From the NCBI GenBank assembly GCA_051453625.1, contig JBOZIK010000001.1:281716451-281780450 (forward strand): a stretch of 64,000 bases of DNA, given 5' to 3'. The first letter of the stretch is position 1; each line of letters opens with the position of its first letter. A program made the translations under genes and the position numbers. The notes below the pieces were generated by a model that was not told where the DNA came from, searched no databases, and worked only from the letters and a program-made list of their open reading frames with translations. The DNA comes from Welwitschia mirabilis. Lineage: Eukaryota > Gnetophyta > Gnetopsida > Welwitschiales. Positions 1 through 13,589 of the stretch are shown here, in pieces.

Positions 1-3000
1 TCCTTGAATTTTTTTCTTAAACTTATGTCATATTAATTTGTGTAACTTTCAAACTAGTTAAATTACGAAAAAGAACTAGCATAACCATCCAAACCTCTAA
101 TAACACTAATGTTATTTGGAGAAATAAGCTTAAAAGAAGATGGTTATAAATCAGATGAAATATTACCAGATGGAACTTATAGCATAAGCCAAAAGTTAAT
201 TTAATAACTAAAAAAAATCTTTAGAATACTAAGGATTAAATGATTAAACTTAATGCCCAAGAAAATTTGTGAATTACTAGTTTTTATTTATCTTAAGATA
301 TCAAGTACGTGCCTACATAAAAACAAGATTCCACTATAGACTATATAAGAAAGGCCTACCTATAAGGATAAAGGAATATCATGTTGTATTGTGTTTGATT
401 CCATTTCATGTTAGACCTTCATATTTTTAACTCTAAATTTCCTATGGCTATCTTAAGGGCATATCTTGTCATGAGACTCTAAGCTTGCTTTATACTTTCC
501 TATGCATATTAAAATGATTAGTTCATGAGGCATCTACTTTGATTAGCCTAAGGATTTACTTTTATATTAAATGCTATTTTTTGTATCATTTGCATCATTA
601 GTGAAAATACTTTAATAAGTATTCTACACTAGTACTAATATAATTATCATTACTAGTTATACACTAGTTTATCTTGAATATTCTTTCATATTAAGCATTT
701 AGAATCATTTCCTTTATTTTATTGTTAGGGATTAGATTATTCATGTATTGGTGTTTATGATATATTTTATACTATTATAGTATTTGTTACATTTCATTAT
801 AATATGAATTATTTCTAAATCAATTGCACCTATGACATTTGAAATTTAGAATGAATAGTTAATTATTTATGTTTAAAATCATTTTGTACTTAGTGTTAAG
901 TTTTCTTAGCAGTATGTCTTATGAATAATCATCCTTGTTACCTAGGAGGATAAGTCTTTCAATATCAAATTTATTAATTCTTTCTCTAAATCTGCTTAAT
1001 CATACCTTTATGAGTTCTAAAACTTCCTTATAGCCCTTAAGGAGAGAATATAAATTTGAATTATCTATATTATAATAAATCATCTTAATCTTATAAATTT
1101 AATACTATATTATAATAAACCACTTTAATATTATATATTTAAGACTAACACCTATGCCTTAACTAGTATGACATAGCTTTATGTATTATAAAGTATGATA
1201 ATTGTAAAGGCATGGTAGGAAGATTAGGGTTTAAAGCTAAATATTATGTTCAAGTGCTTATGTTATGTTGTAATATTACAAAGGAATATTAGAATTTTGT
1301 AGTTCTCTTACATTTGATTAAAGTTGAAATATAAAGTAAAACTTTAAATAAATGAAGGAGTAAGACATGTTATTAAATGAAAGGAAAAATTTAGATTTTT
1401 CATACTGGGATAGGTTAAAAATCTAATCCATTTAGATCTTTGCATATTATATGATGCAAGGTTTTTAACATAATAGATAATAGATCTATATCTTCTCTCA
1501 TGCATGTTCTTATTTGTCCTTAAGGTTTTGACCATGTAATTTGTATCTCTTATGAAATTTTTTTCTTTTTTTTAGTTTTTTACCTCTTCATTATTCTTTG
1601 TTCATATTATTATCATTACATTTTAACTATGGTTTATAATAAATTAAAGTTTTCTTCTTTTCTTCTTTTTTTTTTTTAGCTACATCCTAATAAACCTAAG
1701 GACTCATTTTAGTGGAAGCATCTCCAATTTTTAAAAGTTATTTTTTTTTAAAAGAAGACAAAACTTTTACATTTAAATAATAAAAGGATTATGATATTAG
1801 TAAGGGGTTAATTCATGTTAAGATACTGTCCATGTTTTTCACCTTTAAACTTATTCAAATATTATTCCAATTCTAGTTGGCTAAGCTCTTAAGCCTCTAA
1901 TACATTCTAGTAGGCTAAGCCCTTATCCAAACTTTGACACTAATTTCTTAATTGTAATTAGTATAATGTTATTTGACTCTTCTTATTTTTATTCTTATTT
2001 ATCTTTAATTAGTTCATTCTACTTAATCTTTTACATGTCTTCATTGTATTACTCTAATGTGATGATACTATGCATATTTATTTCTTACTTATCCCATTCC
2101 TCTTCATCATTAAATGCTAAAACAACCAAGATGAGATTTTTTCATTGATGTACAAGTTGGTGTTAATTTTGATCTATTATTTACATGCCAAGTTAAAATA
2201 TTATTTAGTATAATAAGCACATTAAACAGTCACATCTTACATTATAATTACATAAGACATGACAAAGTAAATCATGATCAAAATAAGGGATATCTATTAA
2301 GACATCTCTATTTATGTTAAAAAAGAAGTACAGATGTGTTTTATTTATTTTATTAAAATAATAATCAAAGGTAAAAATTTCATGATTAATAACATCTAGC
2401 TATCATATAACTTAGTAAGATCATTTACTATAGTTTCTTGTTATCTTGATTAAGTATATTTTTCATTAGGGTATGAATCTTGTTCATCAAGAATGTATCT
2501 CATCCTTATTTTATACAGTTCATATCAACCAGATTAAGTAATATTAACTAGAAATCTAGGACTCTAGATACTTATCCTAAATCCATGGCAATTGCTAAGA
2601 AATAATTATGAAAGACATTACACTTTGAATTCTATAAAATATTATGATATTTAGAAGATGTATCCTAGCTCGCAAAGTGTAGGTAGTAGTTTAATATAAG
2701 AATTTAGGATATTCTATCATTATATAATTAATCCTAATTTTCATTTTCTCACAAATACTATAGAAATAATTTAAAGCTAATAAGGATTAAAGAGGTATGC
2801 TCAAATAGAAAGAGGATTGAAAAAGAAATCAAAAAGTCACTTACTCGAGTAGATATGTCCTCTTAGGAACTAAGGATGACTAATCATAGGGTACTTTATT
2901 AAGAAAATTCTAAATAAGTAAAAAAATATTTTTGTGAGTACAACTTGAATTCTCAAGTAAACACTAACTTATCCATTATTGATTTCAAATGTAGTTACAT

Positions 3001-4728
3001 CCTATAATAAAATTTAAGAAGCATTTAAATATCATAAAAATTATCACAAATTAACACATTAAACATCTTAAAGGATTAGATATACATTTAAAATATGCTA
3101 TTACATCATTAATAATATTAATTAAATAAAAATAAAAAATAAAATTAACTAAAATAAAAAACAAAGTGCATTCACAAATGATGCAAACATTATAGAGAAT
3201 AACAAATCATAATGGATCAAGATCTATAGAATAACATTATATATGCTACATGAGTTAGTCATTTAATAAGAACTATGAAGCAAAGGGGCTTAAAACCTCA
3301 TAATGAGATAGGTTCTCACTATATCCATTAAAATTCTAGATTTTAAATGGCAAAGTTCCAATGGATAAATGAAGAACAATGCTCTAATTATGGTACTCCA
3401 ATGTAAATAGCCAATTAAGTTATGGATGAAAGGTATTTAAATTTTAAGATAAGATATTCTTTTAGAGCTCTCATTAAGGTTAAAAATATTCATTAATATG
3501 TTCATGTTATAAATAAATATGAAATGATAAATATCCTTCTATTATAGGATAAATATGTAGTTCTTAATCTTTAAAAACTAGTTTAGCATTAGGTTATATG
3601 GTTAATCTATCAATTTAGATTCTATTTAGGATTTAATCCTTCAAAAGAATTATCTAACCTTAAAACATTGATGGCATTAGTGATATAAATGGAAATACTA
3701 GAGCTTATTACTTATTATGTTTCAAGAAAGTCTAGATATCTTAGAATTAGCTATAAATAAAATGTCATAAGTTCGTTCTTCTTAACAACAATTTCAGAAA
3801 TTAATAAGAAGAAATGATTAACAATAATTTAATTATATTATGATCTTCAAAATATATCATTTTACTAAATTTTAGGATCAAATATAAAACATTCAAGTGT
3901 AAACATACCTCTTAACTAACCATTTTCTAGTCCCTTAATGAATCTCTATAATTAAGTATAACGAAGCCTACTTTAGAACTTAAAATTTTCACATATATTT
4001 TATGCACTATATTGATAAGTAAATTTATATAAAATAGTGATATTGGAATCCTTGGTTAGTAGTCACATATCATAAAATTATTTTCAAATTATGAAATTAC
4101 ACACTTAAGAAAAATCATAAAAGTCTCATCTCTTTTATAATTTTTCATTTTTTAAAAATTTCTAAGTAAAAAAGTGCACAATTTCATGAATACTTCAAGT
4201 GATTTTTAATAATATTTGATGATTTTGATAACCCTGTTTTCCTTCTTAAATAAAAATGAAAAATTAAAAAAAAAACCTAATTAAAGCATTTCCCCTAACA
4301 TTTAAATTTATTAGGTTAGAGTATGTCACAGAAAGTTATATACCAAGAAGATAAGAAAGACATATTATATTATCACTTATTATGAAATCATTACATATAT
4401 GAAATAGGAAATAAAAAGTTAGAAACAAAAGAAGATATAAGAAAAGAAAGTACATATCAAATGGAATAAAATCTCCTAGTGTAAGAGTACCTATGCTCTT
4501 TAAAAGTGAGGTTTATTTAGAGCTTATTAAATCTTGAATTACTTATTAATGACTTCTTTTTATCCTTCTAGTACTATATGTTTTGAATTACTCCTCTTTT
4601 AAGGAAGTAGAAGTTTGAGTTCTTGACATTTTTTGAGGTGGAGATGGTTCTGGATTTTTCTCTTCTTATTTTTATTTTTCATTTTGATTTCTAGAAGATC
4701 TCAATTACCATTTTGATACACAAATTGA
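1..4728. other. AT-rich DNA without recognisable genes
   Basis: I find no open frame that matches a family and no LTR or terminal inverted repeat. Short open frames occur (for example 1,344-1,535 minus and 1,966-2,148 plus), but they are Phe/Tyr/Ile/Ser-rich, as chance frames in AT-rich DNA are. The stretch is probably decayed intergenic repeat sequence; that last point is inference. Confidence 0.5.
1065..1144. repeat. two-copy 40-bp tandem repeat
   Basis: Two head-to-tail copies (1,065-1,104 and 1,105-1,144) each start CTATATTATAATAAA and end TTTAA(T/G), with about five substitutions between them. It is a local AT-rich duplication with no evident function. Confidence 0.7.
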
Positions 4729-5055
4729 TTAATCATAACTTTTTACTTTAGTAATCAATCCATTAGATGAGTAATCTATTGTTTTATCTTTCCAACCATT
4801 AATGAGAAAAGATTGGTTATCATTTACAAAGTGAATTAGATCACTTACAATAGGGAAAAAAGAGATATTCTTAATATTTTCCTTTGCTTTATTGAGTACA
4901 TGAAAAAGAAATTTACATTTATAAAACCTATTTTTATTTTCAATTATAGAGATGAGGGATAAAGAAGAGGAATATGCATTAGAGATATGCAATAAAGCGT
5001 ATACATTCCTAATGATAAATATAAATAAGACTAATTGATTTTTTTTAATAAACAC
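4729..5055 (-). other. 108-codon open frame, unidentified
   Basis: This is the longest uninterrupted frame in the first 9 kb. It encodes a hydrophobic start (a possible signal or membrane segment at about residues 7-30) followed by a mixed segment with the words FPIVSDLIHFVND and INGWKDKTIDYSSNGLITK. The second half has a more protein-like composition than neighbouring chance frames, and the frame continues past the stop with few further stops. I do not recognise the family. It may be a retroelement fragment or chance. Confidence 0.2.
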
Positions 5056-5059
5056 TTAC

Positions 5060-7130
5060 AAGGAATTGCACCTTGTCTAGTGGAGGTATATGGTACATTA
5101 GAATCTTCACATAATAATTGTAGATATTTTTCTAATGTAAAGGGATGAAAATTAGAACTAGAAAGATTTAAGGATATAAAAATCAAACTACTTATAATGG
5201 AGATATGAATACCTATAAATTTTGAGGATAGTTCTTATGGATCTTTCTCTTGTTCTAAAATTTCCTTTTACTCACCTATATGAATAGGAAACATATTGGC
5301 ATTGAATTTTTTAATCACTATTTGAAAGTAGATATTTTGACTTTCTTATCCCTTATTATAGTTTGAATTATTAATATTTAATATCTTGTTTAGAGTATGT
5401 TTTAGATCTATATAAAAAGGTTTTTAATCAAATAAGAATAAAAGTGAAGTAGTTAGTGTAATTAACAAATAAGGATAGTTTTACAACATTGCTAACCATT
5501 CATAAATGATTTTTAAGACATATTCCAAATTTTCTAACCTATCCAAAACATTATAAATCCATTATATAATGATGATTGATGATCAAAAAAGCTAAAAGAT
5601 TAAAAACAAAGTATCATCCATCATCTCATTTAGATAACACTTAGAAGGATGACTAAAAGGATAAATAAATAAAGAAATTAAATTTCTATTAAAAATCAAC
5701 CACACTATCCTCCAAATGACACCTAAGCATATGATAGTTCTAATGAATATAAAATATACTTCATGAGTTATGAAATCATTGATATGATGGATTCTAGTTT
5801 TTTAAAAAACTTTGGCAACCTCAATTGTTAACCTAAATCCATAAATATGTAACTTAGATTTCTTATTTCTCATATTTGATTATATCAAAATTTCTTGTAA
5901 CATTAGAGAATTTTGAGCAAGTAATCCATTCTAATTATAGATAAGAGCATTTTTTGGTGTTGGATTATGACTCCTTTATTGAGAAGTTCTTGGTTTGTAA
6001 GATGAAGTGGACATTTTAATTAATAAATATATTAATTAAAGTGTTCTTTTAAATTACTTTTTAATGTTCCTTATAGTTTATAGTAGTTATAATTAAATGA
6101 TGGTTCTTTATGATTTATATAGCTTGAGGATCAACTTGAAAATAAGTTGGGACACTTAGTTAAAGTTTGCATTTAGGCTTGTATCTTATCTTTGCATCTT
6201 GAATTCATTTATTATATCATTACATTTTTACTAATTTATCATTCTAAAGTTAGAATAGGAAATCATTTCAATTTTATTCTTTGTTTATTAAAACAATCTT
6301 CTAACTTCTTATTTAGAATTTCTATCTAGAGCGTAACATTCTGATTAAATTCTATACTAGTATGTTTTATGTGAGTTTTATTTAGATTTTTAGGTATCAA
6401 AGATAAATAGTTCAGTCAAGAAAAGTACTGGATTTGCCACATAATTTACAATTGAATAAATTGGAATCATTATTGGGAAGGAGATCAAGAATGTATAGAA
6501 GGTTGATTTTGACTATTCAAGTAAGCAAATTAATTTTAAGATGTTTACTTATATAGTATGTACATATTGTTCATTTTTTTCCTTCTTAGGTTAGTTTGCA
6601 CTTTACNNNNNNNAGTTTAACTTTCTTTTCAAATTTATTTTAGTCTTATATATTCTTTAAAGTTGGCGATTACTATCATTTTCAATAAAATTAGTTTACA
6701 CTTTGTGTTACATCCATTATTAATATAGCCTTCTTCTGAAACTTTGTATGATCTAGAAGGAAGTTTTCCACTTGAGTGTAGAGAAGTTTGTTTTAACATT
6801 TTATAAAAATAAAAGGAAATGATCACATAGAAAAATCATTATCTAGACAAGTAATTTGCTAGAAAAATAACTAAATAAGGATTAGTGGATTTTGATTCAA
6901 AAAATCAATATTAGAAAATTTCATTTCAATCTAAAATAGAAGAAGATAATTATTATTCTTTTGTATTTCTAAAAGTAATTTGTTTAAACCATCTTCCTCT
7001 TCAAATCTTACCTCTCAAACTACGTTTTCTTCTAAACCTTCAAAAATGTCTCCCTCTACTTCTACTTATATTTCTACCATAGTAATTCTCAAGGAAGTGA
7101 TATCTCAAAGAAAAAGAAAGATTTAAAACC
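5060..7130. other. unassigned stretch upstream of the first gag remnant
   Basis: The 5' LTR and leader of the outer gypsy element should lie here, but I could not match any part of it to sequence downstream of that element's integrase. A weak primer-binding-like string, TAGGTATCAAAG, is at 6,391-6,402, but it has too little support to call. The 7-N gap at 6,607-6,613 falls in this stretch. Confidence 0.4.
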
Positions 7131-7149
7131 TATTTAACCTATCCAATGG

Positions 7150-8300
7150 AGATGATGTAGAACTCAAAACTTGCAATAGTATCCTACCTTCTTAGGAGAT
7201 GATGAAGAAGACCCTTTTCAACACTTAGTTAAAATAGAATAAATTATTCTTACTTTAACAAATGGAAAAAATAAGGTAATTGATAGGACTTACATGATCA
7301 TTTTCCCTTTTATCCTTAGAGGCAAGGCTAAAAATTGATTGAAAACTATCCTAAATAAAAGCCTTAAGACCTCAAGCCAAGTTTAAGATGCCTTGATAAA
7401 GAGGTTAATGAGTGATGCAACCATGAGAAGAAGAAAAAATAAAGTCATCAATTTTACAATACATACTCATAAAGATTATCTTATAACTTATTGAAGATTT
7501 TTAATTGCTAGCTCATTCAAACATAGAGATGAATTTTCAAGAGATGAACTTGTTAACTAATTCTATAGTAGATTGAATAGCCATACCAAGCAACTAGTAT
7601 ATTTTGCATGTCATGGAAATTTACTCAACTTAACTTTGGAGGATGCTTGGAAACTCTTGGAAGGATCACTAGGAATTACTTAAACATGGTATAAATGAAT
7701 CATTAAGAAAGGTATAAGTGTAGGATAAATGTTGAAATACATTAAGAAAGTATAACATGAAGAGAAACATATCCCTAGAAACCTAATTCAAGATCCTAAC
7801 AACACTTTGAAAATTTATATGAAGACCTTGGTTGTTGCTAAAATGTTAAATCAATAACCTTAATCATCAACATAGCCAATATATTACTCTTATTATGAAA
7901 TATGTAAAAACAACTCCCATTACACCAAAGATTATCCTACCTTATCAAAGTATATAAAAATGATTTATAAAGACTTTGTGCATTTAATCAAAGACCCAAG
8001 AGCTCTAAACATAATTAACAATTTTAGCCATGAAATATGAGACCACAACTAGTCTTCAGATCCTCTTTAATAATAGATATAGGAGTAATAGATTTTAGCT
8101 TAATAACTTTTAGCCAAATAATTTTTTATCCAATAATTTTTATCCCTATAACTTTTAGCCCAACTTTCTTAGAGATTAAATGCAAGGATTGGATAAGATG
8201 AAAGAAAATACCAATAAAATTTTAGAGAATTAAAGTAAGAACTTAGCAAATTTAATTGGGGTTTTTTAATAAACCATGAGAATCAAAGACCTCAAGGATA
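7150..8300 (+). pseudogene. gag: gag remnant (capsid and zinc knuckle) of the outer element
   Basis: The capsid domain is visible as FLGDDEEDPFQHLVKIE near 7,189-7,240, then FPFILRGKAK near 7,300, and LNLTLEDAWKLLEG near 7,628-7,670. These are the landmarks of plant retrotransposon gag, which builds the particle. The nucleocapsid zinc knuckle follows at 7,894-7,935 with spacing x2-x4-x4, but its first and last cysteines are both Tyr (TAT where TGT is expected), so it could not bind zinc normally. Several in-frame stops are present. Downstream to 8,300 is a low-complexity linker rich in Asn-Phe repeats. The assignment is firm; the exact ends are not. Confidence 0.8.
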
Positions 8301-8844
8301 TCTTCCAACCAAAATAATTCTTAATCCAAATGATGTTAAGAAGGATTAAAAGATAATAACTAGAAGTAAATATGATATAAATCCTAATGAAGCAACCTCC
8401 ACTTTTCACAACTAAGAGAATCAAATCCATGATGATGAAGTAAAACTTTTTAATTAACCTAGTTTTCCTTTACCTTTTAAAGAAAAAATCTGACCATAAC
8501 ATAACCTATAAAAAATTGGAAATAAAGCCATAACCCCTTGGATAGAAAGATTAAAGAATAATCCTACCTATGATGGTTATCTTGAGGAAATTATGTAAGA
8601 AGTGAGTATTAACCTACCTTTTTAGAAAATATGGCAAGATAATCTTAGATACAATAAAACTTGGAAAGACTTAATTAGGAGAAAATATAAAAGAAACCAT
8701 AATAAGTAGGATGTTCATTGAATAATCCCTTTATAACTTAGTAGGAAAAAAAATCCAAAATTCAAAGACCTATGGGCTATCATAGTTAGCATTATCTTGG
8801 AAGAAAGCAAAAAGATTAAGAAAATGATACTATACATAAGACCT

Positions 8845-9235
8845 ATTGTTAATATTATGGCATTTCACATTTTTGAAAAGTTGGATTGGAAAATAAGATT
8901 TAATTTTAAAAATTATATTAGAACTAGCTGACTCAATGCTTAAAAACCAATTGGAATTATTAAGGATCTAGTCATACAAATTGAATAAGCCTTTTATCCT
9001 ATAGATGTGGTTATTATTAATGTAGAACATTATAGAGGATACCCTTTAATCTTAGGAAAATCCTTTTTTATAACATTCCATTAAATTATTGACACATAAA
9101 TAGGAATTATGGAATTCTATGTAGAAAACAAAAAATTCATTATTACAGTCTTTGATGTGGCTGAAAATGATATGGGAGAAGATTCTAATTTTGAGAAACA
9201 AATTAGAACTTTGATGCTTATTCAACATCATCATT
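8845..9235 (+). pseudogene. aspartic protease remnant of the outer element
   Basis: The frame shows VNIMAFHIFEKL, then PIGIIKDLVIQIE, then YPLILGKSFFIT and IIDT, the usual order of a retroviral-type aspartic protease in Athila/Tat elements, where it cuts the Gag-Pol polyprotein. The catalytic Asp-Thr/Leu-Gly segment lies just before VNIM and is not preserved. A trailing segment (IGIMEFYVENKKFIITVFDVA) links protease to RT and has a close match in the third gypsy element of this window at about 60,080, so the two belong to related families. At least four stops interrupt the frame. Confidence 0.75.
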
Positions 9236-9699
9236 TAGAATAAATGCTTCATACTTTACACAACCAAACTCTATTTGATGATCTTGAAGAATGTGAAGAA
9301 ATCTTAGAAATCCTTAATTCCTCTAATTCATGTAATCTTAATAATAATCTCTTGGACAATAACTTGAATGAAGTAAGAAATAAAAGCTTATAATATTTCA
9401 TTAATCATAATGTTTAACATGTTAAAACCATAAAAAGCCTTCTACATCAAGAAAATATTTCAACAACAATGAGGAATAATTTTGATTTGAAACTTAAAGA
9501 ATTATCAAATGGATTGAAATAGATATTTTTGAAAAATGACCTTTAAAACCCCTTCACCGTTAATGCATGCCTTCATCCTTCTTAATAATAATTACTACTT
9601 TAACTTCATAATTTCAAAAAACATCTTTTAGCCATTTATTATTTCATTATTTAGCATAAAATTTATTTAAAATATAATACCAAATCCTTTAGACAATCA

Positions 9700-10699
9700 T
9701 AAAGGAGACTTAACCCTACACTTAAGTAACTAGTAAAGAAAGAAATAATTAAACTTATAGATGTAGAAATCATTTATATCATATATAATAGCGAATGGAT
9801 TATTTTTATTATTGCAGTACCCAAAGAATATGGGAAATAGTGAGTTTGCATTGATTTTAGAAAGTTTAATGATGTCACCAAGAAAGAGTATTCTCCCTTG
9901 CCATTTCTAAATCAAATTCTTAATAGAATATAAGGTGATGCATATTATTGTTTTCTTGATGGATATAGTGATTATAATCAAGTGTGCATAACTAATGAAG
10001 ATCAAGATAAGACAACTTTCACTTCTTCTTTTCGTATCTTTACCTTTAGAAGAATGTCCTTTAATTTATGTAATGCACCTAGAATATTTCATAAAGGCAT
10101 CATGATTATCTTTTCAGACATGATTGAGGAATCAATAAAAACCTTCATGGATGGCTTTTCCATTTTTGCGAATTCTCTTGAGTAGATCTTAAATACATTA
10201 GAAAAATTCTAAATTGATGCATAAAAACTGGTCTTCATCTTAGTTGAAAAAAGAGTTACTTTTTGGTAAGGGATGTGATAGTCCTAGGTTATTATATTTC
10301 TAGAAATGGTATTAAAATGAGCCCCACAAAAATAGACATAATTAAAAACCTCCCTTCTTTAACAAATGTAAAATAAGTATAACTTTTCTTGGACATGCTA
10401 GTTTTATTAAAGATTCATTAAGGATTATGCTAAAATTTGTAAACCTCTTCATTCTTTCTTAGAAAAAGATTATGAATTTGATTGGAATGAGCCTTGCTAA
10501 CATGCCTTTAAAAATATTAAAGACAATATCACTTTAGCACCTAATGCATAAGGACTTAATTAGAACAAAAACTTTGAACTTATGTTTGATACAAGTAATA
10601 TTATTATAGGGGATTTATTAGAATAAAAACATAATAAATGTTATAATGATATTTGTTATATCAGTAAAACCCTTTCAAGATCTTAACTTAATTATATCA
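9700..10699 (+). pseudogene. RT and N-terminal RNase H of the outer element
   Basis: RT motifs in order are YNSEWI near 9,790, VCIDFRKFNDVTKKEY near 9,846, YYCFLDGYSDYNQV near 9,943 (first catalytic Asp kept), TTFTSSFRIFTFRRMSF and NLCNAP, then FMDG at 10,144-10,155 where gypsy RTs have FMDD, so the last catalytic Asp is Gly. The tether continues as FIKDYAKICKPLHSFLEKD near 10,410, and RNase H starts with FELMFDTSN near 10,572. The frame stops where the inner element begins. The clean 67-codon stretch 9,982-10,185 is the RT palm. Several stops replace Gln. Confidence 0.88.
10695..10699. repeat. target-site duplication, left copy (TATCA)
   Basis: TATCA here and TATCA at 24,008-24,012 flank the inner LTR element. 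Joining the host across the two sites restores an RNase H reading (LNYIT followed after a one-base indel by a GIIF segment), which supports a 5-bp duplication made at integration. Confidence 0.75.
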
Positions 10700-10792
10700 T
10701 AATGATTAAAGATAATGATGTAAATTTTTTTATCAATGAAATGTTTTTATTAGTATAATTATATATTTTAAGTGGTATATGATATTTCTCTT

Positions 10793-10797
<5 letters not shown>

Positions 10798-10846
<49 letters not shown>
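10798..10846. repeat. (TA)n microsatellite in the 5' LTR
   Basis: Forty-nine bases of alternating TA run into the assembly gap. The 3' LTR has a TA tract at the equivalent place (23,174-23,204), so the repeat was part of the LTR before insertion. Confidence 0.9.
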
Positions 10847-11047
10847 NNNNNNNNNNNNNNNNNNNNNNNNNNNNNNNNNNNNNNNNNNNNNNNNNNNNNN
10901 NNNNNNNNNNNNNNNNNNNNNNNNNNNNNNNNNNNNNNNNNNNNNNNNNNNNNNNNNNNNNNNNNNNNNNNNNNNNNNNNNNNNNNNNNNNNNNNNNNNN
11001 NNNNNNNNNNNNNNNNNNNNNNNNNNNNNNNNNNNNNNNNNNNNNNN
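10847..11047. other. assembly gap (201 N)
   Basis: The gap lies inside the 5' LTR directly after the TA repeat, a usual place for assembly failure. Confidence 0.95.
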
Positions 11048-11689
11048 TAAGAAAGAGGATAAAAGAAAGCTCCAGATATTCTAAAAAGGGCATAGTAGCA
11101 TTTCTAATGTTCTATTGTTACCTGCAAAGGGAAATAAAAACTTGTCAGTATATTTTTATATGGTAATTCAATATAAAGTTGAAAAGCTAATATTTTTATA
11201 TGAACATATTTTATTTCTTGAAAAAGTCATATCCTATTTTACTTTCTCTTGTTTGTGTAGTTGAACATGAATTAGGATAATTAACAATACTTGAAAATAA
11301 TTATTATTTAATATTTAATAAAAATTTAATTATGTTTTCCATTTTCTTTATTCCTTCTAATGTAATATATGTATATAGCAAACTTTTCAATTATCAACTT
11401 GACTAGTTCTAGTAACTTCATCATGAGTTCATTTTAATAATGCATTATGAACTAAATGGTTTAAGTGTTAGTGTTTTAGCTATTTATTTAGTAAATATTT
11501 AATTTTAATTTAATGGTTTAAGCTTATTTTGAGGTTACCAACATCATAGTTTTCCACTTTTTTTAGTATAAATTCTTAGCATTTTCTATATTAATTTTAT
11601 AATATAAAATTTCATCATTTTAGCACTAGAAGTAGGGCTATCCTAAATCCATATAGTAGATATGAAGAATTATATAATATAATATTATG

Positions 11690-13050
11690 GCTAAGGAAAA
11701 AGATAGTATGAGAGATCTAGATTTGTTAAAGACCCTAACAAACATGATTTAGATGAGTAGATTGGAAGTATAATTAAAATAGAAATAAAAGAGGAATGAT
11801 TTATTATAGATAAATGACTATTGAAAAGATTGTAAAGGAATAAATATTTTTTGAATTAATGAGTGAAATAGAACAGTGTTTGCTAACTCTTCTTATATCA
11901 CCTATCACTCAATGAGAATCTTCCCAAATAGATAAAATAAATAAACCTAAAAGTAAATTTATAGCAGGATGTTATTAGAAAGATAATAAATATTCAATAC
12001 CTTTGAATTATGAAACTTATTATCTAGAAGATCTACTTTCTATTAATCCTATAAACTTAGAATACCCAAAAAAAGTGAGAAATATAAATAAATCATCAGT
12101 ATCCACTTTTTAGGGTAAGAAATCAAAAGAACCTCTACTGCATTTGAGTTTATTTGATGTGTCCTACAAAGTAATTCCTTTTCTTTTTTAAAAGGGAATT
12201 CTTAGTTATGATATCATAGAAATCCCAATCATGATTTTAGTTTATGAAAAACTCTTAAGAATGCTTTCTATGCTAAATTTCAACACATAAGAAAAGTTAA
12301 AGATTTAAGAGAATGAATTTTGAATATCAAATAGGAAAGATAATGAAAGATGTGATGAGTTCATGAATAGATATAATATACTATTAGGTAATATCCTAAT
12401 CATGAAATTAAAACTAGAGAATAAGTTAGAGCTTTACTTAAAGGATTACAAAATCAAACTTTAAAATAATTACGCTTACTATGTAGAGAAAGCATTAAGA
12501 GAAAGAATATTCAAGAGATTAGAGAAGATATTACTTTGTTTTTAACATTAGTCAAGGACAGGACTAAGATAGTAAAAAGAATAAAAGAATAAATAAAGTA
12601 TTTATCCCAAAAGTAGATGGTAGCATGTATAGTTCAAAGAGTGTTAATAGAACGGAAGAAGTGACTAAAAACATAAGTGATATTATGGTTAAAAAATTTG
12701 ATCAATTAGTTGTATAACACTTTAAAAATTAATAAGAACCTATATGCAACTACTTTGAAGAAGATAATCATAAAGAAATAGAGTGTCCCTTGATGAGAAA
12801 ATTTGTTTATTATTTGAATAATAATTGAGTAGATTTAAATATAGAAAATTAATCTCAAGCAAGAAAAATAATGATATCCTTATCAAAGTAGGTAATGGGA
12901 AGGTAAGCCAGAAAAGCCTTTACAAAAGTATGTAAATTCTAAAAGGCAAGAGAAATATGAATACTACAAGAATGGAAAAAACAAAGATTCAAAATATATA
13001 AAAGAAAAATAGGAGGCAGATAAGAAAGAAGGAAAAATTTCTACTCAACT
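11690..13050 (+). pseudogene. gag: gag remnant of the inner element
   Basis: Starting near ATGGCTAAGGAAAAAGAT, the frame gives a helical, charged protein broken by many stops. The best-kept block, about 12,400-12,570, reads LENKLELYLKGLQNQT and IQEIREDITLFLT, in keeping with the C-terminal capsid of plant gypsy gag. A zinc knuckle at 12,745-12,786 has C-x2-F-x4-H-x4-C: the second cysteine is Phe. After it comes a Lys-rich tail to the gap at 13,099. The role in the element would be particle assembly and RNA packaging. Identification rests on position and knuckle spacing. Confidence 0.65.
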
Positions 13051-13098
13051 TCAATCAAATCCTAGGAAAGCAACAAGTCAATAGTAATTACTAGATCT

Positions 13099-13198
13099 NN
13101 NNNNNNNNNNNNNNNNNNNNNNNNNNNNNNNNNNNNNNNNNNNNNNNNNNNNNNNNNNNNNNNNNNNNNNNNNNNNNNNNNNNNNNNNNNNNNNNNNN
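13099..13198. other. assembly gap (100 N)
   Basis: A round 100-N placeholder of unknown true length between gag and protease of the inner element. Confidence 0.95.
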
Positions 13199-13589
13199 AT
13201 ATATTAATAACAAAGTAAAAAAAAAAAAAAAAAAACACAATTTTGAATATATCTATATTTGATTAAGGAATAAATATAGAAAAAAAATCATTAGTTGATG
13301 TACCAATATATTTCCTGCCTTTCAAATAAAAAGTAAAAAAATAGAACATTGAAAAATAAAAAGAAACATAGAATATTTAACAAATGATTTATAAGATACA
13401 ATAATATTATTATCTCTTTTAAAATTACTAAAAGATGTACCTATGTATTGGATGAAAATGAAGAGCATTGATTAAAACAAAGAAATAAAAAGAAAAGTAG
13501 AAAGAGAAAATAAATTAAAATGACTTAGAAACATCAAGTTTCTTAGGCTTCCACACAAGTCCTTTAAAATAAACAACATAAAAAGTATA

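Larger units (their letters stand above)
10700..11614 (+). repeat. 5' LTR of the inner element
   Basis: It aligns along its length with 23,021-24,007, starting TAATGA(T/G)TAAAGATAAT and ending near TTTCA. It contains a (TA)n tract at 10,798-10,846 followed by a 201-N gap. No convincing primer-binding site was recognised after its end; TTAGCACTAGAAGTAGGG at 11,620-11,637 occupies the expected place. Confidence 0.8.

Noticed and set aside
6391-6402. TAGGTATCAAAG as primer-binding site of the outer element
   Set aside because: Too short and too far from gag, with no LTR end before it and no matching 3' LTR.
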